Assembly (NCBI GenBank): GCA_052034585.1
Contig: JBPOIJ010000010.1
Span: 1-64,000 of the forward strand
Direction of reading: 5' to 3'
DNA from: Xiheimicrobium sp052034585
GTDB lineage: Bacteria > Myxococcota > Myxococcia > Myxococcales > Myxococcaceae
Length of the DNA stretch: 64,000 bases
Of the stretch, positions 1 to 9,146 are shown piece after piece. The translations under genes were made by a program, and so were the position numbers. Within the stretch, counting starts at the first letter, position 1. Each line of letters begins with the position of its first letter. The notes below the pieces were generated by a model. It was given only the letters and a program-made list of their open reading frames with translations. It was not told the DNA's origin and ran no database searches.

Positions 1-1
1 C

Positions 2-2218
2 GCCCTCGCCAACCTGGTGAAGCAGCGCCCGGCGCCGCTGATGACCCAGAAGGCGCTCTCGCTCATCGAGGTCGGCAACTTCGAAGACGATCTCGCCAAG
101 GTGAAGGACTGCGACTGGGTCGTCGAGGTGATCAAGGAAGATCTTAAGCTCAAGAACGAGCTGTTCCGGAAGCTCGAGAAGTTGGTGCACGGAAAGGCCA
201 TCGTCTCGTCGAACACCTCGGGCATGAGCATCAAGGGCATGACCGACGGCACCAGCGACGACTTCAAGAAGCGCTTCCTGGTGACGCACTTCTTCAACCC
301 GGTTCGTTACATGAAGCTGCTCGAGCTCGTCGCGGGCGAGAAGACCGACCCAGCGATCATGAAGCAGGTCCACGAGTTCGGTGAGCGCACCCTCGGCAAG
401 GGCATCGTCTACGGGAAGGACACGACGAACTTCATCGCCAACCGCATCGGCACCTACGGGATGATGCGCACGCTCCAGCTGATGGAGCAGCACGGGCTGT
501 CGGTCGAGGAGATCGACAAGATCTTCGGCCCGGCGATGGGCCGCCCGAAGTCGGCCGTCTTCCGCACCGCCGACCTCGTGGGCTTGGACACGTTCTTCCA
601 CGTCACCAAGAACTGCTACGACTCGCTGCCGAACGACGAGTGCCGCGACACCTTCAAGGCGCCCGCCTTCCTCGAGAAGATGATCGAGAAGAAGATGCTC
701 GGCGACAAGACGGGCGGCGGTTTCTACAAGAAGAACAAGGGCGGCGAGGGTGAGAAGGAAATCCTCGTGCTCGATCTGAAGACCCTCGAGTACCGCGCGC
801 AGAACAAGGTGCGCTTCGAGTCGCTCGGCGCCGCGAAAGACGTCGAAGAGCTCGCCGAGCGGGTGCGCACGGTGATGAGCGGCAGCGACAAGGCCGCCAA
901 GTTCGCCGAGCAGGTGACCCTCGACACCCTCGCCTACGCCTCGCGCCGGCTGGGAGAGATCGCCGATGACTACGTCAACATCGACCGCGGCATGCGCTGG
1001 GGCTTCGCGTGGGACATGGGCCCGTTCGAGACCTGGGACGCGTACGGCGTCGAGAAGGGCGTCAAGCGGATGAAGGAGCTCAACATCCAGGTCGCGCCCT
1101 GGGTGGAAGAGATGCTCAAGAGCGGCCGCACCTCGTTCTACGGGCGTGACGGCGTCACCGACACCTATTGGGACGTGAAGGCGAAGGCGGCCAAGCCGGT
1201 CGATCGCATCGCGCGGCAGATCACCGTCGAGCAGCTCAAGCGCGGCAACAAGAAGGTCGACGGCAACGAGTCGGCCACGCTCTGGGACATGGGCGACGGC
1301 ATCTTGCAGGTCGAGCTGCACGCGAAGATGAACTCGATCGACACGTTGATCATCGAGATGCTCCACAAGGCGGTCGACCTCGCCGAGAAGGACTGGCGTG
1401 GCATCGTCGTCGGCAACGACGGCGACAACTTCTCGGCCGGCGCCAACATCGCGATGCTCCTCTGGGCCATCAAGGACGGCCAGTGGGACGACATCAAGAA
1501 GATGATCAGCGGCTTCCAGACCGCCAACCAGCGGCTGCGCTACTCGTCGGTGCCGGTCGTCACCGCGCCCTTCCAGCTCACCCTGGGCGGCGGCGCCGAG
1601 CTCGCGATGGCCGGCAACGCGGTGCAGGCCTGCGCCGAGACGTACATGGGCCTCGTCGAGGTCGGCGTCGGCCTCATCCCCGGCGGCACCGGCAACCTCG
1701 AGCTGCTGCGCAACCTCTACGGCATTCACCAGGGCTCGAAAGACATGGACGCCCTGCCCTTCCTCAAGAAGGCGTTCCTCGCGATCGGCACCGCGAAGGT
1801 GGCGACCAGCGCCGAAGAAGCGCGCGAGCTCGGGTTCCTCAACCCACAAGACGGCATCTCGATGTCGCGCGATCACCAGCTCGCCGACGCCAAGCGGCTG
1901 TGCTGCGGGCTCGCCGAGGCAGGCTTCAGGCCTCCGCGCCCGGCCACCTTCCACCTCCCAGGGAAGAGCGGCGCCGCGACCATCGACATGATGCTCTACG
2001 ACATGCAGCTCAACCATCAGATCAGCGAGCACGATCGAAAGATCGGCCAGAAGCTCGCCTCGGTGCTGACCGGCGGAGACACCAGCCCCTCGGTGCCCAC
2101 CACCGAGCAGCGCCTCATCGAGCTCGAGCTCGAGGCCTTCCTCTCGCTGTGTGGCGAGGAGAAGACCCAGGCGCGCATCGAGCACATGCTCACCAAGGGC
2201 AAGCCACTGCGGAACTGA
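2..2218 (+). CDS. fadN: 3-hydroxyacyl-CoA dehydrogenase / enoyl-CoA hydratase fusion (5' truncated by window)
   Basis: The reading frame is already open at base 2, so the true N-terminus, including the GxGxxG part of the Rossmann fold, lies outside the window. The visible 738 residues run in FadN order (dehydrogenase first, hydratase last), as in Bacillus FadN and unlike E. coli FadB. NAD-binding remnants include DWVVEVIKEDL and SSNTSG. THFFNP carries the dehydrogenase catalytic His. The C-terminal crotonase part has GGGAELAMAG and LVEVGVGLIPGGTG, with the two expected Glu residues. Role: hydration of 2-enoyl-CoA and NAD-dependent oxidation of 3-hydroxyacyl-CoA in beta-oxidation. The thiolase gene follows after 39 bp, as in fadNA operons. 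The family call is firm; the symbol is by analogy. Confidence 0.9.
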   Translation, partial: ALANLVKQRPAPLMTQKALSLIEVGNFEDDLAKVKDCDWVVEVIKEDLKLKNELFRKLEKLVHGKAIVSSNTSGMSIKGMTDGTSDDFKKRFLVTHFFNPVRYMKLLELVAGEKTDPAIMKQVHEFGERTLGKGIVYGKDTTNFIANRIGTYGMMRTLQLMEQHGLSVEEIDKIFGPAMGRPKSAVFRTADLVGLDTFFHVTKNCYDSLPNDECRDTFKAPAFLEKMIEKKMLGDKTGGGFYKKNKGGEGEKEILVLDLKTLEYRAQNKVRFESLGAAKDVEELAERVRTVMSGSDKAAKFAEQVTLDTLAYASRRLGEIADDYVNIDRGMRWGFAWDMGPFETWDAYGVEKGVKRMKELNIQVAPWVEEMLKSGRTSFYGRDGVTDTYWDVKAKAAKPVDRIARQITVEQLKRGNKKVDGNESATLWDMGDGILQVELHAKMNSIDTLIIEMLHKAVDLAEKDWRGIVVGNDGDNFSAGANIAMLLWAIKDGQWDDIKKMISGFQTANQRLRYSSVPVVTAPFQLTLGGGAELAMAGNAVQACAETYMGLVEVGVGLIPGGTGNLELLRNLYGIHQGSKDMDALPFLKKAFLAIGTAKVATSAEEARELGFLNPQDGISMSRDHQLADAKRLCCGLAEAGFRPPRPATFHLPGKSGAATIDMMLYDMQLNHQISEHDRKIGQKLASVLTGGDTSPSVPTTEQRLIELELEAFLSLCGEEKTQARIEHMLTKGKPLRN

Positions 2219-2257
2219 TCCTTCACCCTTTCAACCCGACCTTCGAGGAGACACCCC

Positions 2258-3427
2258 ATGGCTGAGAGAGTCGTCATCGCCAGCACCGCCCGCACGCCGT
2301 TCACTCGCGCCCACAAGGGTGAGCTGAAAGACACCCGCCCCGACACGATGGCCGCGCACGTCATCAACGCCGCCATCGAGCGCGTTCCAGGCCTGAAGAA
2401 GGAACAGATCGAAGACGTGGTGATGGGCTGCGCGATGCCCGAGGCCGAGCAGGGCATGAACGTCGCCCGCATCGCCACCCTGCTCGCCGGCTTGCCCGAC
2501 ACGGTGCCGGCGATGACCATCAATCGGTTCTGCGCCTCGGGCGTGCAGGCGATCGCGCAGATCGCGGCGGGCATTCAGGCCGGCCACTACAGCATCGGCA
2601 TCGGCGGAGGCACCGAGACGATGACGCAGGTGCCGATGGGCGGGAACAAGGTGTCGGCGAACCCGCAGCTGATGGAGAAGTTCCCCGAGGTCTACACCTC
2701 GATGGGCGCCACCGCCGAGAAGGTCGCCGCGAAGTGGAACGTCGCGCGCGCCGATCAAGACGCCTTCGCGCTCGAGTCGCAGAAGCGAGCGGCCAACGCG
2801 CGTGAGCAGGGCAAGCTCAAGGACGAGATCGCGCCGATCAAGGTGAAGTACTTCGACGACGCCGGCGTGGCGAAGGAAGTGACGCTGTCCGACGACACGA
2901 TCCTCCGGCCGGAGACGACGCTCGAGGGGCTCCAGAAGCTGAAGCCCGCGTTCGACGCCAAGGGCACGGTGACCGCCGGCAACGCCTCGCCGCTGACCGA
3001 CGGAGCCGCCGCCGCAGTGGTGATGAGCGAGTCGAAGGCCAAGGAGCTGGGCGTGAAGCCGCTCGGCTACTTCGTCGACTACGTGGTGGCGGGCGTGCCT
3101 CCCGACATCATGGGCATCGGCCCGGTGCCGGCGGTGAAGAAGCTGCTCGAGCGCAACAAGCTCACCATCAAGGACATCGACCTCGTCGAGCTGAACGAGG
3201 CCTTCGCGGCGCAGGGCCTGTACTGCGTGCGCGAGCTCGGCATTCCGGCCGACAAGGTGAACGTGAACGGCGGCGCCATCGCGCTCGGTCATCCCCTCGG
3301 TGTCTCGGGCGCGCGGTTGGTGGGCACCATCCTCCGCGAGCTCAAGCGGCGCGGCGGCAAGCGCGGCATCGTCACCATGTGCATCGGCGGCGGCATGGGC
3401 GCAGCGGCGTTGCTCGAGGTGGCCTGA
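2258..3427 (+). CDS. fadA: Acetyl-CoA acyltransferase (thiolase)
   Basis: 389 residues, the full length of a type I thiolase. The acyl-accepting cysteine is C92 in NRFCASG, the catalytic His is H345 in GGAIALGHPLG, and the second cysteine is C375 in MCIGGGMG. It performs the thiolytic cleavage of 3-ketoacyl-CoA that ends each beta-oxidation cycle. The ATG is preceded by a GAGGAG-type ribosome site. It lies 39 bp behind the fadN-type gene, so the two most likely form one operon and one enzyme complex. A biosynthetic acetyl-CoA acetyltransferase (phaA-like) is possible on sequence alone, but the neighbour favours the degradative role. Confidence 0.93.
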   Translation: MAERVVIASTARTPFTRAHKGELKDTRPDTMAAHVINAAIERVPGLKKEQIEDVVMGCAMPEAEQGMNVARIATLLAGLPDTVPAMTINRFCASGVQAIAQIAAGIQAGHYSIGIGGGTETMTQVPMGGNKVSANPQLMEKFPEVYTSMGATAEKVAAKWNVARADQDAFALESQKRAANAREQGKLKDEIAPIKVKYFDDAGVAKEVTLSDDTILRPETTLEGLQKLKPAFDAKGTVTAGNASPLTDGAAAAVVMSESKAKELGVKPLGYFVDYVVAGVPPDIMGIGPVPAVKKLLERNKLTIKDIDLVELNEAFAAQGLYCVRELGIPADKVNVNGGAIALGHPLGVSGARLVGTILRELKRRGGKRGIVTMCIGGGMGAAALLEVA

Positions 3428-3430
3428 GCC

Positions 3431-3622
3431 ATGGCCTCCGACGACGTCGCCGACTCGGCCATCGCGCAGTGCAAGCTGCTCGGCTCGAAGGGCGAGAAGC
3501 TCGCGTGCTTGCGCCAGGCGCTCAAGACGCTGATGACCGGGCGCGTCTCGGACGCGTTGGTGCAGCGCCAGGTGAAGTCGCTCGAGCTGGCCATCGTGGC
3601 CACCGAGAGCGATCTGGGCTGA
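3431..3622 (+). CDS. Small hypothetical protein (63 aa)
   Basis: The start lies 3 bp after the fadA stop, in another frame, which suggests translational coupling. The protein is helical-looking and soluble, with two cysteines (QCKLLG and ACLRQ) and no signal or membrane segment. No family is recognised. The tight spacing and lack of a competing gene argue that it is real, possibly a small accessory protein of the beta-oxidation operon. That function is only a guess from position. Confidence 0.5.
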   Translation: MASDDVADSAIAQCKLLGSKGEKLACLRQALKTLMTGRVSDALVQRQVKSLELAIVATESDLG

Positions 3623-3695
3623 GTCGTCGAATCGGCTCGAGCTCTCCACCGATGCTGACGCGCGCGTTCGAACGAGGGTGGTCAGGAGTCACGTC

Positions 3696-4415
3696 GTGAA
3701 CCTCCGCTCGATCGTGACCTCCGTGGTGTCGGTCTTCGCCGGCGTGGGCCTGGGCTACCTCCTCTTCCACCACGAGCGGGAGCCGGTGGTCGGCACCGCG
3801 AGTGACGCCGTCACCACGCGGCCAGCGGCTCGGCCCTCCGCGCCGCCTCCGAGCACCGCGCCGACGCCCACCTCGGGTCCGACGCCATCGTCGCCGCCTC
3901 CGAGCGCCCAGCCCGCCGCTCCGAGCCCGCCGGAGCTCGCCCCACAGGTGATCAAGCTCGAGCAACGGGTTCAAGAGCTCGAGCAGCAGCTCGCGATCGA
4001 GCGCGCGATTCGGAGAGGCACCGAGGGTGAAGCGATCTCCCCGCCGCCCAACCTCCCCGCGCGATTTCGAGACGAGAAGCTGCTCCTCACCACCTTCAAC
4101 GAGGCGCTCCAGAAGGCGGGCTTTGCGGGCCAGGTGACGAACATCGACTGCACCGAGCACCCGTGTCTCGTCTTCGGCACCGGCTTCGGCGAGCGCGGTG
4201 ACATGGAGAAGCTGAAGAGCGAACTCGGCCCTTACGAGCACGACTCGTTCTCGACCTACGGCTTCGGCAGCAAGGACGGAAAGAAGGAACATCGCTTCTT
4301 CGGCGTCGCGGTGATGCCCGAGCTCAAGGGCCCTCCCGACGAGGCGACCCAGAAGCGCACCACCTTTCGAGTGAACCAGATGTACGAGGCGTCGAAGCCG
4401 CCGCCGAGTCCCTGA
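3696..4415 (+). CDS. Membrane-anchored protein with proline-rich linker and coiled coil
   Basis: I chose the GTG at 3696 because AGGAG at 3684-3688 sits 7 bp upstream; a GTG at 3678 would add six residues. The 239-residue protein has one N-terminal transmembrane segment (about residues 5-22), a Pro/Ala/Ser-rich linker (about 35-85), a short coiled coil rich in Glu and Gln (about 90-115), and a C-terminal globular domain with a cysteine pair in NIDCTEHPCLVF. The layout suggests a periplasmic domain tethered to the inner membrane. No family or function is recognised. Confidence 0.7.
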   Translation: MNLRSIVTSVVSVFAGVGLGYLLFHHEREPVVGTASDAVTTRPAARPSAPPPSTAPTPTSGPTPSSPPPSAQPAAPSPPELAPQVIKLEQRVQELEQQLAIERAIRRGTEGEAISPPPNLPARFRDEKLLLTTFNEALQKAGFAGQVTNIDCTEHPCLVFGTGFGERGDMEKLKSELGPYEHDSFSTYGFGSKDGKKEHRFFGVAVMPELKGPPDEATQKRTTFRVNQMYEASKPPPSP

Positions 4416-4456
4416 GCATTCCGAAGCCACGGAGAGAATGGTGTAGAACGCGCGCC

Positions 4457-5617
4457 ATGATCGAGCGCGTCGTGCAGGGCACCGTCCCCAAGAAGCACCA
4501 CCTTCAATTGAAGGACGCGGCGGGCCACCTGCACTGGGAGCAGTGCCTCACTCAAGACGGCTTCGAGGCACCGTACACCATCAGCTACCACCGCAACGCA
4601 CCGCACCGGCAGTTGCCCGTCGAGACGAAGCACGGCTTTCTCGGCGCGCGCACCGCGGTGAAGTCGCAGTCGCTCCTCAAGCGGCACTTCCTCTCGCAGA
4701 ACCTCGGCCCCTCGGGGAAGAGCCCGCTCGATTCGCGGCTGCCGATCCTCTTCAACGCCGACGTCACCCTCTCGGTGCTCAAGCCGACCCGCGACGACGA
4801 GGTCTACTTCCTCAACGCCGACGGAGACGATCTCGTCTACGTCCACGAGGGCGGAGGCACCCTGCGCACGCTCCTCGGCGACGTGCCGTTCGAGGCGGGC
4901 GACTACGTCTACGTGCCGCGCGGGCTGCTCCACCGGTTCGAGGTGAAGCCGGTGCCGCAGTGGTGGCTCACCATCGAGTGCCGCGGCGGCATGCACCTGC
5001 CGAAGCAGTGGCGCAACGGCGTCGGCCAGCTGCGAATGGACGCGCCGTATTGTCACCGCGACTTCCGCAAGCCGACCTTCCGCGGGCCGCTCGACGAAGG
5101 CATTCGTGAGCAGGTCGTGAAGCGCCAAGACGTCTTCTACGGCTTCACCACGAAGGACTCGCCGCTCGACGTGGTGGGCTGGGACGGCACCGTCTACCCG
5201 TGGGCGTTCCACATTCTCGACTTCCAACCGCGGGTCGGGCTCACCCACTTGCCGCCGACCTGGCACGGCACCTTCGCCGCGCGCGGCGCGCTCATCTGCA
5301 GCTTCGTTCCGCGGCCGACCGACTTTCACCCCGAGGCGATTCCCTGCCCGTACCCGCACGCGTCGATCGACGTCGACGAGTTCCTCTTCTACTGCAAGGG
5401 CAACTTCACCTCGCGGCGCGGCGTCTCGCCCGGCTCGATGAGCTACCACCCGGCCGGCATTCCGCACGGCCCGCATCCCGGCGCGTACGAGGCCTCGATC
5501 GGGCACAAGGAGACGAACGAGCTGGCGGTGATGCTCGACTGCGTGTTGCCGCTCCAGATGACGGACGCGGCGGCGAACCTCGAAGACCCGAAGTACCAGG
5601 CCAGCTTCATTCCGTGA
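4457..5617 (+). CDS. hmgA: Homogentisate 1,2-dioxygenase
   Basis: 386 residues of cupin-type homogentisate dioxygenase. It opens the aromatic ring of homogentisate to maleylacetoacetate in tyrosine and phenylalanine catabolism. Likely iron ligands by analogy with the human enzyme are H301 (PYPHAS), E308 (VDEFLFY) and H337 (GIPHGPHPG); the core GDYVYVPRGLLHRFE is typical of the cupin barrel. The protein is somewhat shorter than the roughly 430-440 residue mammalian enzyme, as in many bacterial forms. Maleylacetoacetate isomerase and fumarylacetoacetase genes are not adjacent. The stop overlaps the GTG of the next gene. Confidence 0.93.
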   Translation: MIERVVQGTVPKKHHLQLKDAAGHLHWEQCLTQDGFEAPYTISYHRNAPHRQLPVETKHGFLGARTAVKSQSLLKRHFLSQNLGPSGKSPLDSRLPILFNADVTLSVLKPTRDDEVYFLNADGDDLVYVHEGGGTLRTLLGDVPFEAGDYVYVPRGLLHRFEVKPVPQWWLTIECRGGMHLPKQWRNGVGQLRMDAPYCHRDFRKPTFRGPLDEGIREQVVKRQDVFYGFTTKDSPLDVVGWDGTVYPWAFHILDFQPRVGLTHLPPTWHGTFAARGALICSFVPRPTDFHPEAIPCPYPHASIDVDEFLFYCKGNFTSRRGVSPGSMSYHPAGIPHGPHPGAYEASIGHKETNELAVMLDCVLPLQMTDAAANLEDPKYQASFIP

Positions 5618-6165
5618 GCGCGTCGGCCTTCATCCTCGAGCTGTCGGTCGGCCCGGGAGGTTCTCGCTGGGCCGAGACGCACACCTGGACCGAGCCGTGG
5701 CAGCTGCGCGCCATTCTCGAGCGGTTCTGCGAGAACGACGACAACCTCGCCGCGTACCACTCGATCTCCTACGGCGCGACGCTCGGCATCTGGATCGTTC
5801 AGCAAGGCCGGCTGATCGACTTCATCGATCTGCACCCATTCATCCTGGTGACGGTCGAGGGTCAACGGCGGCCGCTGGCCGAGTTCCTCGCTGACACCGA
5901 GGCGCACTCGAGCTTCCTCGACGCGCACGAAGACGGCTGGCTCGAAGACGTCGAGCTCACCCTGTTCTGGGATCCCATCGAGGAGCGCTTGCCGAAGCTG
6001 CTCGCGCCGGTGCTCGAACCCGAAGACGAGCTCGAGTTCGTCAGCGCGAAGTTGCCGACCGCTCCGAACGAGACGTACCTCGACTTCGCCAACCCGCTGG
6101 TGCTCGGTTCGCGAGAGCACGAGAGCGGAGAGGACCTCGAACCGCCCTTCGAGCTGCCGAGCTGA
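5614..6165 (+). CDS. Hypothetical protein coupled to hmgA
   Basis: The GTG at 5614 overlaps the hmgA stop in a GTGA arrangement, so translation is probably coupled. The product has 183 residues, is acidic, and has no signal peptide or membrane segment. It contains WIVQQGRLIDFIDLHPFILV and a C-terminal acidic tail. I recognise no family. The overlap suggests co-expression with tyrosine degradation, but the sequence gives no biochemical clue. Confidence 0.7.
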   Translation: MSASAFILELSVGPGGSRWAETHTWTEPWQLRAILERFCENDDNLAAYHSISYGATLGIWIVQQGRLIDFIDLHPFILVTVEGQRRPLAEFLADTEAHSSFLDAHEDGWLEDVELTLFWDPIEERLPKLLAPVLEPEDELEFVSAKLPTAPNETYLDFANPLVLGSREHESGEDLEPPFELPS

Positions 6166-6189
6166 TCACGCGCTGATCGAGTCGGCCCC

Positions 6190-6777
6190 TCAGAGCCCGA
6201 CGCGCGCGAGCACCTTGGCCGCGACGTCGGTCGGCCAGAGCACCGCGAGCGTTCCAGCGAACGTCGGCGCGTTGGTCGACACGAACCCCGCGAGGATGAT
6301 CGTCTCCGCCGCCCCGCTCCCGGTCGCGACGAGCCCTTCGATGGTCGTGCGCACCATGCGCGGCGTCGACGGCAGCACCTTCGCCTTGAGCATCGAGCCG
6401 AGCGACGAGCAGCACGCCGACGCGACGATGTTGGCGGCCTCGGTGAGCGCCGCCTCCGACGACGCCGCGAGCGGGCCCGACACGCCTGGCCTGCGGAGCA
6501 ATCGATGCCCGAGCCGCTCCGCCGAGTCCGCCGGCAACACCCACCACAGCGCCCCCGGAACGTCACCCTCGAGCACGAAGCTCGCCGCGAGCACGTCGAC
6601 GTCGCGCCCACCCATCAACCAGGGCAGCTGCGCGCGTGGCACTTCGAGCACCGTCGGCGCTTCCACCAGCACGCCCACGTCACCGACGAGGCGCGCGAGC
6701 ATCGAGGCTGCCTGGGCGCTCCCGATGTGCACCATCTCGCGCAGCGCGTCTTCCTGCCGAGCGAGCGGGCCCGTCAT
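6190..6777 (-). CDS. cheC: CheC-type CheY-P phosphatase
   Basis: 195 residues in the CheC/CheX/FliY fold. CheC proteins dephosphorylate CheY through paired E-x2-N sites. The second site is intact (E113 and N116 in LTEAANIVAS), with a following Pro in the expected region. The first site reads E-x2-H (ALREMVHIGS), so it may be inactive. The ATG overlaps the cheA stop by 4 bp (ATGA), giving translational coupling. It is the last gene of the minus-strand cheW-cheY-cheA-cheC run. Confidence 0.82.
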   Translation of the reverse strand: MTGPLARQEDALREMVHIGSAQAASMLARLVGDVGVLVEAPTVLEVPRAQLPWLMGGRDVDVLAASFVLEGDVPGALWWVLPADSAERLGHRLLRRPGVSGPLAASSEAALTEAANIVASACCSSLGSMLKAKVLPSTPRMVRTTIEGLVATGSGAAETIILAGFVSTNAPTFAGTLAVLWPTDVAAKVLARVGL

Positions 6778-8744
6778 GCCGTCACCAGCCGCGTGACGTC
6801 GAGAATGAAGACCGGCTGGCCGTTTCCGAGAATCGTGACACCCGCGAGGCCTGGCACCAGATCGAGCGGCTTCGAGAGCGCCTTGAGCACCACCTCTTCC
6901 TGGCCGAGCAGCCGATCGACCGCGAGGGCGAGCTTCCCATCGTCTCCATCGACGACGACGAAGGGCGCGAAGGGAGCAGCCGACGGCACCGCCGGCACCT
7001 CGAGCAGCGACGAGAGGTCGTGCACCGGCAACACGCTCTGGCCGAACTGGAGCACCGGCGCATTCTGACTCATCGGCAGCTTTTCGCGCGCGGTCTCGAC
7101 CACTCCGCTCACTTTTCCGATGGGCAGGCCGTAGATCTCCTGACCGACTTCGACGAGCAGCAGGTTCACCATCGCCACCGTGAGCGGCAGCGAGAGCCGA
7201 AAGGTGGAGCCCTTGCCCAGCTTCGTCTCGATCTCGAGGGTGCCGCCGACCGAGTCGACCGCGCGCTTCACCGCGTCCATGCCGACGCCGCGCCCGGAGA
7301 TGTCGGTGATGTCGGTGGCGGTCGAGAGCCCGGGCAAGCAGACCAGCATCAGCCGTTCCTTCTCGCTCATCGCCCGAACGTGATCGGCGGCCAGCAGCCC
7401 TCGCTCGACGACCAATCGCTCGAGCCGCGCCACGTCGATGCCGCGCCCGTCGTCCACCACCTCGAGCACGACGCGATCGCGCTGCCGACGAACCGCGAGC
7501 GTCACCTTGCCCTTGGGTGCCTTGCCGGCCACGCGGCGATCCTCCGGCTCTTCGATGCCGTGATCGATCGCGTTGCGCAGCAGATGGAGCACCGGATCAG
7601 CCAGCTCGTCGACGATGGCGCGATCGAGCTCGATGTCGTCTCCGCTGATGACGAGCTCGACCTCACGGTTTCGTTTTCGCGCGATGTCACGGGCGGCGCG
7701 CGGGAGCCGATCGGTGATCACCGCCACCGGCGTCATGCGGGCCTGCATCACCTTGTCGTGCAGCCCCTTCACCAACAGGTGCAGCCGATCGACCGCCTCG
7801 TCCAACGGAGGCCGCTGCGAGTCGGGCACGCCGCGAGACAGCTCCCGAACGCGCGCAGTGGCGAGCAGCAGCTCTCCGGCCTGATCGAGGAAGTGATCCA
7901 TCACCTCGGTGCGCACCCGAATCGTCCGGGCCGGCTCCTGGGCGGCCGGCTTCTGCGCGTCCTTCTCGGCGTTGGGCGGCGGCGGCGGCTGCACCTTCAC
8001 CACCGCGCCGAGCGACTCCAGCTCGACGTCACCCACCGTCCGCATGGTGCGCACGATGGCCTCTTCGTCTTGATCGGTCTCGAGCTCGAGGGTGATCGCG
8101 CCCTGCGGAACACGCCCGGCCTTGATGTCGTCGAGCGGCGGCTTCAGCTCGAAGATGGCCCCGAGCGTGCCGAGCCGCTTGTACGCGAGGAAGCCGCGAA
8201 CGCCTGGCTGGGTCGAGGCCGGGTTGATCTTCAGCTTGAGCGCGAAGCGAGGGTTCGGCGCGGGCTCGGGAACTGGCGAGGGCGCCGAGGCGAGTGGCAG
8301 CTCGTTCGCGGGAGGCGGAGGCAGAGGCGCCGAGGGCGCGGGAGGCTTGCCTGTCAGCTCGGTGGTGAGCCGGTTGAGGCGATCGACCAACGGTTGGCTG
8401 TCAGGCAAGGGCACGCCCGTCGCCGCGGCGCGGACGTGACCGGTGAGCGCGTCGACGGCTTGGAGGATCACGTCGGCGATCCCCGCATCGACCCGCGCCA
8501 CGTCGGCTCGGAGCGCGTCGAGGAGATCCTCCAACCGATGGGCGAGCCGAGCGGTGCCGTCGAAGGCCATCGACGCGGCCATGCCCTTCACCGAGTGCGC
8601 GTGGCGGAACATGCTGTCCACCAGCGGGAGCGTGGCGCCCTTCTCGAGCGAGACCACGTCCTTGCCGAGCGCCTCGAGGTGCTCGGTGGCTTCACCGGCG
8701 AAGAGCGCGAGGTAGCGAGAGGTGTCCCAGGTCGGGCCGGCCAT
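6774..8744 (-). CDS. cheA: Chemotaxis histidine kinase CheA
   Basis: The ATG at 8744 gives 656 residues; a longer frame upstream only overlaps cheY. Domains in order: Hpt/P1 with phosphorylatable H50 (AHSVKGM); a probable P2-like domain (about 190-290); P3 dimerisation; an HATPase with N-box LRNAIDHGI, G1 DDGRGID and G2 GRGVGMDAV; and a C-terminal CheW-like P5 domain. It phosphorylates CheY in response to receptor signals. It starts 11 bp after cheY ends and overlaps cheC by 4 bp. No chemoreceptor gene is nearby, so its receptor is encoded elsewhere. Confidence 0.93.
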   Translation of the reverse strand: MAGPTWDTSRYLALFAGEATEHLEALGKDVVSLEKGATLPLVDSMFRHAHSVKGMAASMAFDGTARLAHRLEDLLDALRADVARVDAGIADVILQAVDALTGHVRAAATGVPLPDSQPLVDRLNRLTTELTGKPPAPSAPLPPPPANELPLASAPSPVPEPAPNPRFALKLKINPASTQPGVRGFLAYKRLGTLGAIFELKPPLDDIKAGRVPQGAITLELETDQDEEAIVRTMRTVGDVELESLGAVVKVQPPPPPNAEKDAQKPAAQEPARTIRVRTEVMDHFLDQAGELLLATARVRELSRGVPDSQRPPLDEAVDRLHLLVKGLHDKVMQARMTPVAVITDRLPRAARDIARKRNREVELVISGDDIELDRAIVDELADPVLHLLRNAIDHGIEEPEDRRVAGKAPKGKVTLAVRRQRDRVVLEVVDDGRGIDVARLERLVVERGLLAADHVRAMSEKERLMLVCLPGLSTATDITDISGRGVGMDAVKRAVDSVGGTLEIETKLGKGSTFRLSLPLTVAMVNLLLVEVGQEIYGLPIGKVSGVVETAREKLPMSQNAPVLQFGQSVLPVHDLSSLLEVPAVPSAAPFAPFVVVDGDDGKLALAVDRLLGQEEVVLKALSKPLDLVPGLAGVTILGNGQPVFILDVTRLVTA

Positions 8745-8755
8745 GCGGAAGCCGC

Positions 8756-9124
8756 TCAGGCTTCTCCGAGGACCTTCTTCACGACGGCGAGCACGTCTTC
8801 GGCCCGCGGCGGCTTGACGATGAAGTCGACGGCGCCGGCTTCGATGGCTTCCATCACCATCGTCTCCTGGCCGAGCGCGCTGCACATCACCACCAGCGCC
8901 TTGTTGTCGCTGCGGAGGATCTCGCGGGTCGCGTCGATGCCGTTCCGATAGGGCATCACCAGATCCATCGTCACCAGGTCGGGCTTGAGCTCCTTGAACT
9001 TCTCGACCGCCTCGACTCCGTGGCGAGCCTCGCCGACGACGGTGAAACCGCCGGCCGCCAAGATGTCCTTGATGATGTCTCGCATGAAGACGGAGTCGTC
9101 GACCACGAGGACCTTCTTTGGCAT
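8756..9124 (-). CDS. cheY: Chemotaxis response regulator CheY
   Basis: A single receiver domain of 122 residues from the ATG at 9124; a GTG at 9133 would add three residues, and the CCAGG ahead fits the ATG. Acidic pocket D9 and D10, phosphoacceptor D54 (VTMDLVMP), switch serine S82 (MCSALG) and K104 (FIVKPP) are all present, as in Bacillus-type CheY. There is no output domain, so it acts by protein-protein contact and is the likely substrate of the adjacent CheA and CheC. Confidence 0.92.
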   Translation of the reverse strand: MPKKVLVVDDSVFMRDIIKDILAAGGFTVVGEARHGVEAVEKFKELKPDLVTMDLVMPYRNGIDATREILRSDNKALVVMCSALGQETMVMEAIEAGAVDFIVKPPRAEDVLAVVKKVLGEA

Positions 9125-9146
9125 CGCGTTCACCTGGCCTCGAAAC

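Noticed and set aside
6636..8951. A 771-codon open frame antisense to cheA/cheC
   Set aside because: It is the shadow of two genes with complete family motifs; its composition is His/Arg-rich and it has no recognisable domain.
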